The notes under the pieces: model-generated
Databases searched by the model: none
The model's input: only the letters and a program-made list of their open reading frames with translations
What the model was told of the DNA's origin: nothing
In this document: in pieces, positions 35,626 through 44,204 of the stretch
Numbering within the stretch: the first letter of the stretch is position 1
Layout: each line of letters begins with the position of its first letter
Made by a program: the position numbers and the translations under genes
Source of the DNA: an uncultured Kiritimatiellota bacterium
GTDB lineage: Bacteria; Verrucomicrobiota; Kiritimatiellia; RFP12; UBA1067
NCBI GenBank assembly: GCA_934635225.1
Contig: CAKTYZ010000001.1
Coordinates: 124,001-188,000 of the forward strand
Reading direction: 5' to 3'
DNA length: 64,000 nt

Positions 35626-36843
35626 ATGAAAAGGGTTTTTCTGAAGCATGGCCGAGAACGATCGGTCCAGCGACGGCATCCTTGGGTCTTCTCGGGCGCG
35701 ATTGACGAGGCGAAGACAGGGGCGGCTGTCCTGTCGGGCCTTTGTCCGGGCGAGACGGTCGAGGTGCTTTCCGCCGCTGGCGCGACGCTGGGCTTCGGGT
35801 GGCATTCGTCGGCGTCCCAGATTCGCGTGCGTCTCCTTTCCTTTGACGTGACGACAGTCCCGGACGAGGCGTTCGTCCGTGCGCGCGTCCGTTCGTCCGT
35901 TGCTCGACGTGAGGCTTTCTTTTCCAGTGCTAGGACGAATGCCGTTCGCCTCGTGAACGCCGAGTCGGACGGGCTGCCAGGCGTCGTGGCGGACTATTAT
36001 GCGGGATTTGTCGTCTGTCAGTTCACGTCGGCGGGCGCGGACCTCCGCAAGGAGGCGATTGCGGCGGCGTTGCTGGCGGCCGCGCCGTCCTGTCGCGGCG
36101 TTTCCGAACGCTTGGACGTTGATTCGCGAGCGAAGGAAGGTCTGCCGACGGAACCGGCCTTTCGCGTGTTGGCGGGCGAGGAGCCGCCGGAGCGGGTCGA
36201 GATCGCCGAAGGACCATGCAGGTTCCTCGTGGACGTGCGGAAGGGCCACAAGACGGGCTTTTACCTCGACCAGCGGTCGGCGCGCGCGGCGGTCGGCGCA
36301 CGTGCGAAAGGCGCCGAGGTCCTGAACTGCTTCGCCTACACGGGCGGGTTTGGCCTTTTTGCGCGCGCTGGCGGGGCGGCGAAGGTGACGCAGGTTGACA
36401 TCTCGCAGGATGCGCTCGAGCTCGCGAAGGCGAACGAGCGGCTCGCCCCTGTCGCGGGCACGTCCGTTGACTATGTCGCCGCAGACGTCTTCCAGTATCT
36501 TCGCGCGTGCCGCGACGAAGGGCGCGCGTTTGACCTGATTGTCCTTGATCCGCCGAAGTTCGCCGCGACGAAAGCCCAGCTCATGAAGGCCGCGCGCGGC
36601 TACAAGGACATCAACCTCCTGGCGATGAAGCTGCTGAAGCCGGGCGGGACGCTGGCGACGTTCTCGTGTTCGGGCGCGATGTCGCCCGAACTCTTTGACC
36701 GCGTTCTCGCCGAGGCGGCGTTGGACGCGAAGCGCGAGTTCCAGGTCGTTTCCCGGACTCAGCAGGACGCGGACCATCCCGTCGCATTGGATTTTCCCGA
36801 GGGGCTGTACCTGAAGGGCGTCATTTTGAGGAGTCTGACATGA
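35626..36843 (+). CDS. RlmI-like class I SAM-dependent rRNA methyltransferase
   Basis: 405 residues from the ATG at 35626. It has the RlmI/YccW layout: an N-terminal PUA-like domain (HPWVFSGAIDEAKTG), a middle region (DGLPGVVADYYAGFVV, then DVRKGHKTGFYLDQR) and a Rossmann methyltransferase. SAM motif I is EVLNCFAYTGGFGLFA and motif IV is LIVLDPPKFA. The late FSCSGAMSPELF holds the Cys typical of this family's m5C catalysis. RlmI methylates 23S rRNA C1962 in E. coli. No Shine-Dalgarno precedes the start. It overlaps the next gene by ATGA. Confidence 0.9.
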   Translation: MKRVFLKHGRERSVQRRHPWVFSGAIDEAKTGAAVLSGLCPGETVEVLSAAGATLGFGWHSSASQIRVRLLSFDVTTVPDEAFVRARVRSSVARREAFFSSARTNAVRLVNAESDGLPGVVADYYAGFVVCQFTSAGADLRKEAIAAALLAAAPSCRGVSERLDVDSRAKEGLPTEPAFRVLAGEEPPERVEIAEGPCRFLVDVRKGHKTGFYLDQRSARAAVGARAKGAEVLNCFAYTGGFGLFARAGGAAKVTQVDISQDALELAKANERLAPVAGTSVDYVAADVFQYLRACRDEGRAFDLIVLDPPKFAATKAQLMKAARGYKDINLLAMKLLKPGGTLATFSCSGAMSPELFDRVLAEAALDAKREFQVVSRTQQDADHPVALDFPEGLYLKGVILRSLT

Positions 36844-37745
36844 AAAAGCTGTCCATTGGCCTGTTGTCCGTTCTTGCGTTCGTCGGCTGCACGACCGCCG
36901 AGCCCGAAGGCGATCCGTCCCATGTCAAGGTGCTGATGATCGGAAACAGTTTCTCGATCTCGTGCCTGACCTATCTGCCGCAGGTCGCGGCGGACTGCGG
37001 CACGAAACTGGACCTTGGTTCAATCTACATCGGCGGCTGTTCGCTGGAACGCCATGCGACGAATGTGGTGAATGAGCTGAAGGGCCTGAAGGGGACTTAC
37101 CGCTACGACCGCGTCACCGACAACGGCCCGAAGCGGATTCTCCGTGACGTACGCATGACGGATGTCCTGAAGCGCGTCAAATGGGACGTCGTCACGATCC
37201 AGCAGGCGAGTCACCTGAGCTGGAAGCGCGAATCGTACCATCCTTGGGGCGATGACCTTGTGCGCATTGTGCGCGAACTCGCGCCGCAGGCGAAGATCGT
37301 CGTGCAGGAGACGTGGAGCTACACGCCGTTTGACAGAAGGCTCAAGACGTGGAAGGTTTCTGCGGACGAGATGTACGCGAGGCTGGCGGCGGCCTACGCC
37401 GATTTTGCGGGTGCACATGGTTTCGAGACGATACACATGGGGCGGGCCGTTCAGGCGTGGCGTCAGCGTCTGCCCGTTCAGTACGGTGCGCATTCGTTTG
37501 GCGGCGATGTCGTGGGCGGACGCAACCAGAAGCCGGAAGATCAGTTCAAGCGCAATCCCGACTTGACGTGGTCGCTCAATTCGGACTCGTTCCACCTGAA
37601 CCGCAAGGGCGAATACCTGCAGGCGCTCGTCTGGGCGGCGAAGCTCTTCGGGGCGAATCTCGCGAGCCTGCCGTCCCATCCTGATTGCGTGACGGACGAC
37701 GAGGCGAAGCTGATGCGTGAAATTGCGCAGGAGGTGGCGAAATGA
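36840..37745 (+). CDS. DUF4886-like SGNH-fold lipoprotein
   Basis: 301 residues. The start MKKLSIGLLSVLAFVGC is a lipoprotein signal with the Cys at residue 17. Block I is VLMIGNSFSISCLTYLPQ with the Ser of G-N-S, then SIYIGGCSLERHATN. These fit the DUF4886 family of SGNH-like proteins found beside glycan-degradation genes in gut bacteria. The closing LNSDSFHLNRKGEYLQALV gives the D-x-F-H-L-N catalytic pair. It is presumably an esterase of unknown substrate, anchored in the envelope. It overlaps the adaptor gene of the RND pump by ATGA. Confidence 0.78.
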   Translation: MKKLSIGLLSVLAFVGCTTAEPEGDPSHVKVLMIGNSFSISCLTYLPQVAADCGTKLDLGSIYIGGCSLERHATNVVNELKGLKGTYRYDRVTDNGPKRILRDVRMTDVLKRVKWDVVTIQQASHLSWKRESYHPWGDDLVRIVRELAPQAKIVVQETWSYTPFDRRLKTWKVSADEMYARLAAAYADFAGAHGFETIHMGRAVQAWRQRLPVQYGAHSFGGDVVGGRNQKPEDQFKRNPDLTWSLNSDSFHLNRKGEYLQALVWAAKLFGANLASLPSHPDCVTDDEAKLMREIAQEVAK

Positions 37746-38791
37746 CGTCTGTTGTGGCTGTGTTGCTGTTGGCGGCCGAGGTTACGGTCCCCGTGTGCGA
37801 GGTCGTCGAGAAGTCCGAGCCGAGGACGAGCACCTATCCGGGCCGCGTCGTGCCGATCGCGCAGGTCGATGTCATCCCGCAGGTTTCGGGCGAGATCCGC
37901 GAGGTCTGCTTCGCGAACGGCCAGACCGTCAAGCAGGGGGACGTGCTGTATCGACTGGATCCGATCAAGTATGAGGCGGCGGTCAAGAACGCCGAGTCGA
38001 AGTTGCAGGAATGCAAGGCGAACGTCAAGTACGCCGAACTTTCCTACGCGCGGCACAAGAAGCTTCTGGAGACGCGGGCCGTCTCGCTGGACGCCGTGGA
38101 TAACGCGCTTTCGTTGCGCGACAGTTCGCGCGCGGCGCTTGCGGCGGCTCAGGCCGAACTGATTGCGGCGCACGACAGCCTCAACCACTGCACGATCGTC
38201 GCGCCCATCGCCGGCAAGATCGGCTCTACCGCGAAGACCGAGGGCAACTATGTGGCAGCTGGCTCGCTGACGCTCGTGACGATTGTCCAGACGGACCCGA
38301 TTCGCATCCGCTTCTCCGTCTCGAATCGCGAGCTGCTCGACATCGTCTCGTCGAATGGCCGTCGTCACCGCGATGACGTGACGATCTCCGTGACGCTGGC
38401 GAACGGTGCGCCCTACACGGAAGTCGGCGAGGTCGAGTATGCCGACAACCTGGCCGACGAGGCGACAGACACGTTGTCCGTCTACGCGAAGTTCGACAAC
38501 CGGGGCTTTGCACTCATTCCGGGCGGTGTCGTGTCCGTCACGTTGCGCTCGAAGGCGGGCATTCGGCGCCCCGCGATTCCCCCGACGGCTATCTTGCAGG
38601 ACACGCAGGGCCCGTATGTCTGGGTCCTGGACGCGAAGAACCGCGCAACGCGTCGCTCCGTCGCGCGCGGCGAACTTTTGGGGGACTGGCTGTTTGTTGA
38701 AAAGGGACTGGATGTGGGCGAACGCATTGTCGCGGATGGTGCGCATCGCGTCAAGAAAGGCATGACGGTCAAGCCGTTCGCTGCGAAATGA
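37742..38791 (+). CDS. RND efflux pump periplasmic adaptor (membrane fusion protein)
   Basis: 349 residues, AcrA/MexE-like. A short signal segment (MTSVVAVLLLAAEVTV) is followed by the lipoyl halves (VIPQVSGEIREVCFANGQTV and VAPIAGKIGSTAKTEGNYVA), a helical hairpin between (~80-140), a beta-barrel domain and a membrane-proximal domain. No lipobox Cys is present in the usual place. The gene overlaps the transporter gene by ATGA, so the pair forms one pump. A TolC-like gene lies at 44205, not in this operon. Confidence 0.93.
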   Translation: MTSVVAVLLLAAEVTVPVCEVVEKSEPRTSTYPGRVVPIAQVDVIPQVSGEIREVCFANGQTVKQGDVLYRLDPIKYEAAVKNAESKLQECKANVKYAELSYARHKKLLETRAVSLDAVDNALSLRDSSRAALAAAQAELIAAHDSLNHCTIVAPIAGKIGSTAKTEGNYVAAGSLTLVTIVQTDPIRIRFSVSNRELLDIVSSNGRRHRDDVTISVTLANGAPYTEVGEVEYADNLADEATDTLSVYAKFDNRGFALIPGGVVSVTLRSKAGIRRPAIPPTAILQDTQGPYVWVLDAKNRATRRSVARGELLGDWLFVEKGLDVGERIVADGAHRVKKGMTVKPFAAK

Positions 38792-41700
38792 GAAGTTTCT
38801 CCGACATCTTCATCAGCCGCCCGAAACTGGCGTGGGCGACCATGCTTCTCCTCACGCTCTGCGGGGCGATTTGCCTTTTTCGAATCCCGATTTCGGAGTA
38901 CCCGCAGATCGTGCCCGTCACGATTACGGTCTCCTGCACCTACACGGGCGCGAGTGCGACGGACCTCGATGCGTCCGTCGGGCAGATCCTTGAGGACGAG
39001 ATCAACGGCGTCGAAGACATCTGGTACTACAAGTCGTCCAAGTCGTCGAAAGGGCTTTACAACTGCTACTGCACGTTCCGGCCGGGAACGCAGTCGAACG
39101 TTGCGCTCATGAACGTGCAGAACGCCGTCAAGCGTGCAGAAACGAAACTGCCGACGGAAGTGACGCAGAACGGCATTTCCGTCAGGAAGTCGCCCGAAGA
39201 CCGCATGGTCATGTACTGTTTCGTCACGGACGGGCGGGAGATGGACATCATGGAGCTCTCGAACTATGTCGAGAAGCAGGTCGCGGACGCCATTTCCCGC
39301 GTCGCGGGCGTGGGGCAGGTCCAGACCTCGGGGCGGACCTATGCCATGCGCATCTGGCTCGATCCCGTCCGCCTTTCGGGGCTGGACATCTCCATTGACG
39401 AAATCAAGAACGCCATTCTGGCGCAGAACGTCCAGGCGGCGGCGGGCACGGTCGGCGGCGAGTATGCGAACCGCTACATCACCTTCAAGCTGAACGTGAA
39501 GGGGCGTCTCAAGACGAAGGAGGAGTTTGAGAACATCATCATCCGCTCGAACCCGAAGACGGGTGCGCAGGTGCTTGTCAAGGATGTTGCCCGCGTCGAG
39601 CTCGGGTGCAAGGGCTACACGATCCGCAGCCGGTTCAACGACCAGCCGACGGTCTATTTCGAGGCCTACAAGTCGCCTGACGCGAACTCGGTCGAAACCG
39701 CCGCGCGCGTCAAGAAGGAGGTTGACAAGTGGATCGCGCGTCTGCCGAAGGGCGTCGAGGCCGTGCTGGTGGACGACTCGACGGCGTTCACGCTCGTCTT
39801 TCTGAAGGAAACGTTCAAGACGCTCGTGATCGCGCTCATCCTGGTCGTGGCGATCACCTATCTCTTCTTGCAGGACGTGCGCGCGACGTTCGTGCCGGCA
39901 ATTGCGATCCCGATTTCGCTTCTGGCGACGTTCGCCGTCCTCTATCCGCTCGGTTACACGCTGAACGTACTGACGATGTTCGGTCTCATCCTCGTGATCG
40001 GCTCGCTTGTCGATGATGCGATTGTCGTGGTCGAGAACTGCCAGTCGCTCATGTCGCGCGAGGGCCTTTCGGCGAAGGAGGCCGCGAAGAAGTCGATGAG
40101 ACAGATAACCGGCGCGATCCTCGCGACGACGCTCGTCACGCTTGCGTGCTACCTGCCGCTGGTCTTCTATTCGGGCATGGTCGGCATGATGTACGTGCAG
40201 TTTGCCGTGACGATGTGCGTCGCGCTTTGCTTCTCGACGGTTGTCGCGCTCGTCCTCTCGCCTGTCCTTTGCGCCTACCTTCTCAAGCCGCCGCGCGAGA
40301 GGCCCGCGCGGGTCTTTGCGCCGTTCAACTGGACGCTGGAGAAGTCGCGACGCGGTTATTTGCGCTTCGTCCTTTTCTTCATCCGGCATGCGCTCGTCAC
40401 GTTGCTGCTGTTTGTGGCGTTTGCCGTTGCCCTCTACTTTGTCGCGGGAAAGGTCCCGACGGCGTTCCTGCCGAAGGAGGATCGAGGCTACATCTCGCTG
40501 GACGGGCGTCTCAGCGAGGGACAGTCCCTTGAGCGAACGATTGCCGTCTCGGATGCGATCTACGAGCGGATCCGGGCGATTCCGGGCGTAATCTCCTGCA
40601 CGCAGCGCTGCGGCTCGAACAGCATGTGGGGGTCGGGCGAGAACCTCTTCAATGTCTTCACGCGTCTGGAGCATTGGGATGTTCGCAAGACACCGGAGAA
40701 GTCGATCGAGACGGTGATGGACCGCATCCGCGACGTCATGGACGATTTCCCTCAGGTTGATTACATCCTCACGCAGCCGGCGGCGATCAAGGGCCTTGGC
40801 GGGAGCGCTGGCGTGGGATTCAACTTCTGTTCCATCGAAGGATGTGAACCGGAGGAACTGCTGGAGGCGGCGGACAGTTTCGTGCAAGCGCTCTCGACGA
40901 ACGCACTCGTCAAGGCGGCCAAGCACGGCTTCACCTGCTCGACGCCTCAGCTGGAGCTTCGGCTTGACCGCCAGAAGGTCGATATGCTGGGCTTGACGCC
41001 GAAAAAGGTCTTCGCGACGTTGCAGAACAAGCTGGCGTCCTATTACGTCAACGACTTCAACATCAAGGGCGGCGTTTATCAGGTCAAGCTCCAGAACGAT
41101 CCGGACTTCCGGGCGGGAATCGCCGACATCGAGTCAATCCACATTCCGACGGCCGGGGGCGCGACAGTCCCGTTGGCGTCGCTTGGCACGCTTGCGTACA
41201 TTGGCGGCACGCGCGAGACGATGAGCTACAACAAGATGCTGGCGGCGTGGTGCGACGCTACTCCGATGCCGGGCGTTTCCTCTTCGGAGCTGATGCGCCT
41301 CATCGAAACGTTGCCGAAACCGAAGGGCTTTGACATCGAGTGGGGGCCTGTGCAGTCTCAGGAAAAGGAGAACGAAGGCCGGCTCTACGAGTTGATGGCG
41401 TTTGCGCTCGTGTTCGCGTATCTTTTCCTTGTCGCGCAGTACGAAAGCTGGACGATTCCCATCTCCGTGATGCTCTCCGTCCTCTTTGCGCTTGTTGGCG
41501 CGTTCATCGGCCTCTGGGTGACGAAGACGGACCTCTCGGTCTATGCGCAGCTTGGTTGCGTCATGCTGATTGGGCTTGCGGCAAAGAACGCGATCCTGAT
41601 GGTCGAGTTCTCGAAGCAGGAGCGTGCGCGGGGGCTTTCAATCCTCACGTCGGCTTATAACGGCGCGAATCTTCGCTTCCGCGCGGTGCAGATGACGGCC

Positions 41701-41895
41701 TGGAGCTTTATCATCGGGGTTCTTCCGCTCGCATTTGCCTCGGGGGCAGGCGCGGGCGCGATGCAGGCGATTGGCATTTGCACGATGTCGGGGATGTTGA
41801 CCGCGACATTCGTCGGCATTGTCTTCGTCCCAGCGCTCTACGCCGTCTTCCAGCGCCTTCGCGAACGCTTCAGCCCGCCAAAGCGCGTGCCTTGA
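38788..41895 (+). CDS. RND multidrug efflux transporter (HAE1/AcrB type)
   Basis: 1035 residues, the full length of AcrB-like proton antiporters. The first membrane segment is followed by the porter domain (FRIPISEYPQIVPVTI), and the proton-relay Asp pair lies in LVIGSLVDDAIVVVENCQ near residue 408. GLAAKNAILMVEFSKQ near the end gives the TM10 Lys. The twelve-segment, two-porter-loop duplication is complete. It expels hydrophobic compounds from the inner membrane or periplasm through the trimeric pump. It is translationally coupled to the adaptor gene. Confidence 0.96.
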   Translation: MRSFSDIFISRPKLAWATMLLLTLCGAICLFRIPISEYPQIVPVTITVSCTYTGASATDLDASVGQILEDEINGVEDIWYYKSSKSSKGLYNCYCTFRPGTQSNVALMNVQNAVKRAETKLPTEVTQNGISVRKSPEDRMVMYCFVTDGREMDIMELSNYVEKQVADAISRVAGVGQVQTSGRTYAMRIWLDPVRLSGLDISIDEIKNAILAQNVQAAAGTVGGEYANRYITFKLNVKGRLKTKEEFENIIIRSNPKTGAQVLVKDVARVELGCKGYTIRSRFNDQPTVYFEAYKSPDANSVETAARVKKEVDKWIARLPKGVEAVLVDDSTAFTLVFLKETFKTLVIALILVVAITYLFLQDVRATFVPAIAIPISLLATFAVLYPLGYTLNVLTMFGLILVIGSLVDDAIVVVENCQSLMSREGLSAKEAAKKSMRQITGAILATTLVTLACYLPLVFYSGMVGMMYVQFAVTMCVALCFSTVVALVLSPVLCAYLLKPPRERPARVFAPFNWTLEKSRRGYLRFVLFFIRHALVTLLLFVAFAVALYFVAGKVPTAFLPKEDRGYISLDGRLSEGQSLERTIAVSDAIYERIRAIPGVISCTQRCGSNSMWGSGENLFNVFTRLEHWDVRKTPEKSIETVMDRIRDVMDDFPQVDYILTQPAAIKGLGGSAGVGFNFCSIEGCEPEELLEAADSFVQALSTNALVKAAKHGFTCSTPQLELRLDRQKVDMLGLTPKKVFATLQNKLASYYVNDFNIKGGVYQVKLQNDPDFRAGIADIESIHIPTAGGATVPLASLGTLAYIGGTRETMSYNKMLAAWCDATPMPGVSSSELMRLIETLPKPKGFDIEWGPVQSQEKENEGRLYELMAFALVFAYLFLVAQYESWTIPISVMLSVLFALVGAFIGLWVTKTDLSVYAQLGCVMLIGLAAKNAILMVEFSKQERARGLSILTSAYNGANLRFRAVQMTAWSFIIGVLPLAFASGAGAGAMQAIGICTMSGMLTATFVGIVFVPALYAVFQRLRERFSPPKRVP

Positions 41896-41901
41896 CGGGA
41901 T

Positions 41902-41978
41902 TGGTGGACCCTGCGGGACTTGAACCCACGACCAAGAGATTATGAGTCTCCCGCTCTGACCGACTGAGCTAAGGGTCC
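41902..41978 (-). tRNA. tRNA with CAU anticodon, probably tRNA-Ile2
   Basis: 77 nt including an encoded CCA. The acceptor stem is GGACCCT/AGGGTCC, the D arm AGCTCAGTCGGTCAGAGC, the anticodon loop CTCATAA and the T arm GTGGG-TTCAAGT-CCCGC. CAU tRNAs are initiator Met, elongator Met or Ile2 (lysidine-modified). The pattern CTTAGCTCAGT, ATCTCTTGGTCG and GCAGGGTCCACCA resembles bacterial tRNA-Ile(CAU) more than elongator Met. It is not initiator-like, since the first pair is G-C. It is the only gene on the minus strand that I can support apart from transposase relics. Confidence 0.9.
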
Positions 41979-41993
41979 TTGGACGATAGGTGA

Positions 41994-42023
41994 ATTGTAT
42001 CAAATCTGACCCGCCCTCCGCAA
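41994..42023 (-). promoter_or_regulatory. Minus-strand promoter of the tRNA
   Basis: On the minus strand, TTGCGG (42023-42018) and TACAAT (41999-41994) are 18 bp apart, and the tRNA begins 15 bases after the -10 box. A GC-rich hairpin (42011-42031) overlaps it and may separate this unit from rpsB. Confidence 0.65.
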
Positions 42024-42038
42024 GGGGGCGGAACGCTC

Positions 42039-42068
42039 TTGCGCAGGGGGGCCTTTTTTTGGTATACT
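42039..42068 (+). promoter_or_regulatory. rpsB promoter TTGCGC-18-TATACT
   Basis: TTGCGC at 42039-42044 and TATACT (with TGG) at 42063-42068. The resulting leader of ~105 nt is long enough for an S2-binding autoregulatory fold, as known upstream of rpsB in other bacteria; I cannot show that fold here. Confidence 0.7.
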
Positions 42069-42179
42069 ACGCGCCAATTCGTCCATGGTGGGCGGGTTGA
42101 AGCGAATGAACCGAGGTCTTCCATCCCACGGTCAAAGCGGATTGAACACTCACAATCAAGTTCGAAAGGAAATAAAAAA

Positions 42180-43217
42180 ATGGATATGCCAACCTCCGCC
42201 CTTACGGGCATCACCCTCAAAGACATGTTTGACGCGGGCCTCCACTTCGGTCACCAGACGAAGAGGTGGAATCCGAGGATGAAAGGCTACATCTTCGACA
42301 AGCGCAACGGCATCCACATCATCGATCTCCAGCAGTCCGTCGAGCTTCTTGACGAGGCAGCCCAATTCGTGAAGGAAGTCATCCTCTCCGGCAAGAAGCT
42401 CTTGTTCGTCGCGACGAAGAAACAGGTCTCCGAGCTGGTCAAGGAGGCCGCGTCCGGTGTCGATCAGTTCTACGTGACCGAGCGTTGGCTTGGCGGCACG
42501 CTCACGAACGCGAAGACCCTCCGTTCGAGCGTCAAGCGCATGCGCCAACTTCAGGCTACCGCGAAGGCGAACGGCGGTCAGCTCTCCGAGCACAAGCAGG
42601 AGAACTCGATGCTTCGCCGCGAGCTTGCGAAACTCGAGACGAACCTGACGGGCGTCGCCGACATGGCAGAGCAGCCTGGTGCCGTCGTCATCGTGGATTG
42701 CGTGAAGGAAGCAAACGCCGTCAAGGAAGCCGTCCGTCTCCACATCCCGATTGTCGCGATTGTCGACACGAATGCGGACCCGGAACCGATCGACTATGTG
42801 ATTCCGGGCAACGATGACTCCGTCCGTGGCGTCGAGCTCATCCTTGGCGGTCTCACGAAGGTCATCAAGGACGCGAATGCCGAATACAGCGCGAAAGCGG
42901 CCGAGGCGAGCGCGAAGCGCGAGGCCGAGCGCACGGCCCGAGAGGCATCCGAGCGTGCGGCACGTGCCGAGCGCAAGGCGAAGATCGCGACGGCGAAACC
43001 TGGCGCGAAGCGGCCGTCGATGGGCGCGAAGAAGGGCGTTGTCGCGGCGAACGTGAAGGCCGCTGCGCGTGCCGCGAAGGAAGCCGCCGAAATCAAGGCG
43101 AAGGCCGATCTCGCCGCGAAGCGTCAGGCCAAGGTCGTCGAAGCCCAGGCCGCCGTTGACGCCGCTGCGGCACCCGCCGCCGAAGCCCCGGTCGCCGAAG
43201 TTCCGGCTCAAGCCTGA
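42180..43217 (+). CDS. rpsB: 30S ribosomal protein S2 with long Ala/Lys-rich extension
   Basis: 345 residues from the ATG after AAGGAAATAAAAAA. Residues 1-~237 are a normal S2 (MFDAGLHFGHQTKRWNPRMK, YIFDKRNGIHIIDLQQ, ERWLGGTLTNAKT, IVAIVDTNADPEPIDYVIPG). Bacterial S2 usually ends near 230-260 residues. Here ~105 more follow, rich in Ala, Lys, Glu and Arg, first helix-like (AERTAREASERAARAERKAK), then a basic stretch, then an Ala-Pro-Glu tail. The extension is in frame without a break and has the same codon style as the core. S2 sits on the back of the small subunit with S1, so the tail may reach solvent or mRNA. It is followed by tsf, the classical order. Confidence 0.96.
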   Translation: MDMPTSALTGITLKDMFDAGLHFGHQTKRWNPRMKGYIFDKRNGIHIIDLQQSVELLDEAAQFVKEVILSGKKLLFVATKKQVSELVKEAASGVDQFYVTERWLGGTLTNAKTLRSSVKRMRQLQATAKANGGQLSEHKQENSMLRRELAKLETNLTGVADMAEQPGAVVIVDCVKEANAVKEAVRLHIPIVAIVDTNADPEPIDYVIPGNDDSVRGVELILGGLTKVIKDANAEYSAKAAEASAKREAERTAREASERAARAERKAKIATAKPGAKRPSMGAKKGVVAANVKAAARAAKEAAEIKAKADLAAKRQAKVVEAQAAVDAAAAPAAEAPVAEVPAQA

Positions 43218-43263
43218 TCGCATCGGACCTTCCAAACCTCTAAACCTACAGATTTTTTAGACT

Positions 43264-44097
43264 ATGAACATCACGATTGACATGATCAAGCAGCTCCGTG
43301 AAGCCACTGCGGCTGGCATGGGCGCGTGCAAGGAAGCGCTTAAGGCGACCGACGGCAATATGGATGAGGCGGTCAAGTATCTTCGCGAGAAGGGTCTTGC
43401 CGTTGCCGCCAAGCGCGTCGATAAGGAGTCGAAGCAGGGCATTGTCGCTCTCGCGGTCGCGTCGGACAAGAAGTCCATGGCGCTTGCGGAAGTGAACTGC
43501 GAGACGGACTTCGTCGCGAAGACCGAGGCGTTCGTCAAGTTCGTCGACGAGGCGGCCAAGGTCGCGCTTGACGGCAAGGACATCGAGGCGACACTGAGCG
43601 ACGACTACAAGATGCTCCTTACCAAGACGGGAGAGAACGTGAAGATTCGTCGCAGCGAGCGTTTCGAACTCACGGGCGCGGGTTGCGTCTCGGGTTACAT
43701 CCACATGGGCGGCAAGATCGGTGTTTTGGTCGAACTTGGCTGCGACAAGCCGTGCGAGGCGCTTGACACGGCGGCTCACATGGTGTGTCTGCACATCGCG
43801 GCGAACGCGCCGAAGTACATGAAGCCTGAGGATGTTCTGCAGGCCGAGATCGACGCGGAGCTTGAGATCAAGCTCAACGCGCTCAAGGAGCAGAAGGGGA
43901 AGCTTCCGCCGGAACAAGCGCTCGTCGGCATCAAGAAGGGCATGGCCGCGAAGTTTTGCAGTCAGATCTGCCTTCTGAAGCAAGACTATGTTGCGGACGG
44001 CGAAATCACGGTCGAGAAGTACCTCGACAACGTGGCGAAGGAAGTCGGTGCGCCGGTCACGGTGAAGCGCTTCTGCCGTATGCAGCTTGGCGCTTGA
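43264..44097 (+). CDS. tsf: Translation elongation factor Ts
   Basis: 277 residues, normal length. The N-terminal UBA-like domain (MIKQLREATAAGMGACKEAL) and the T-D-F-V-A contact motif (EVNCETDFVAKTEAFVKFVD) that inserts into EF-Tu are intact. EF-Ts exchanges GDP for GTP on EF-Tu. It lies 46 bp downstream of rpsB and ends in a strong terminator-like hairpin. Confidence 0.97.
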   Translation: MNITIDMIKQLREATAAGMGACKEALKATDGNMDEAVKYLREKGLAVAAKRVDKESKQGIVALAVASDKKSMALAEVNCETDFVAKTEAFVKFVDEAAKVALDGKDIEATLSDDYKMLLTKTGENVKIRRSERFELTGAGCVSGYIHMGGKIGVLVELGCDKPCEALDTAAHMVCLHIAANAPKYMKPEDVLQAEIDAELEIKLNALKEQKGKLPPEQALVGIKKGMAAKFCSQICLLKQDYVADGEITVEKYLDNVAKEVGAPVTVKRFCRMQLGA

Positions 44098-44139
44098 CGG
44101 ATGCTTCTGCGGCGGATTGCCGCGATATGCTGAAAACTA

Positions 44140-44166
44140 GGGGCGCGGCGGATTCTGCCGCGCCCC
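44140..44166 (+). terminator. GC-rich terminator of rpsB-tsf
   Basis: GGGGCGCGGC pairs perfectly with GCCGCGCCCC around a 7-base loop. Only two T follow, and these are the first bases of the next -35 box. Confidence 0.7.
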
Positions 44167-44196
44167 TTGACGCGTCCGTGCATGGGTTTGTATAAT
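44167..44196 (+). promoter_or_regulatory. Promoter TTGACG-18-TATAAT
   Basis: TTGACG at 44167-44172 abuts the terminator stem, and TATAAT is at 44191-44196. Eight bases separate the -10 box from the ATG at 44205, so the mRNA would start at or next to the ATG. Confidence 0.82.
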
Positions 44197-44204
44197 ACGT
44201 TCCT

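Noticed and set aside
41902..41978. Initiator tRNA-Met
   Set aside because: The CAU tRNA has a paired first base (G-C) in the acceptor stem, unlike bacterial initiators, and matches tRNA-Ile2 features better.
42069..42179. Named riboswitch in the rpsB leader
   Set aside because: The leader is long enough for a regulatory fold, but I see no conserved riboswitch core; ribosomal-protein autoregulation is the simpler idea and is not proven.
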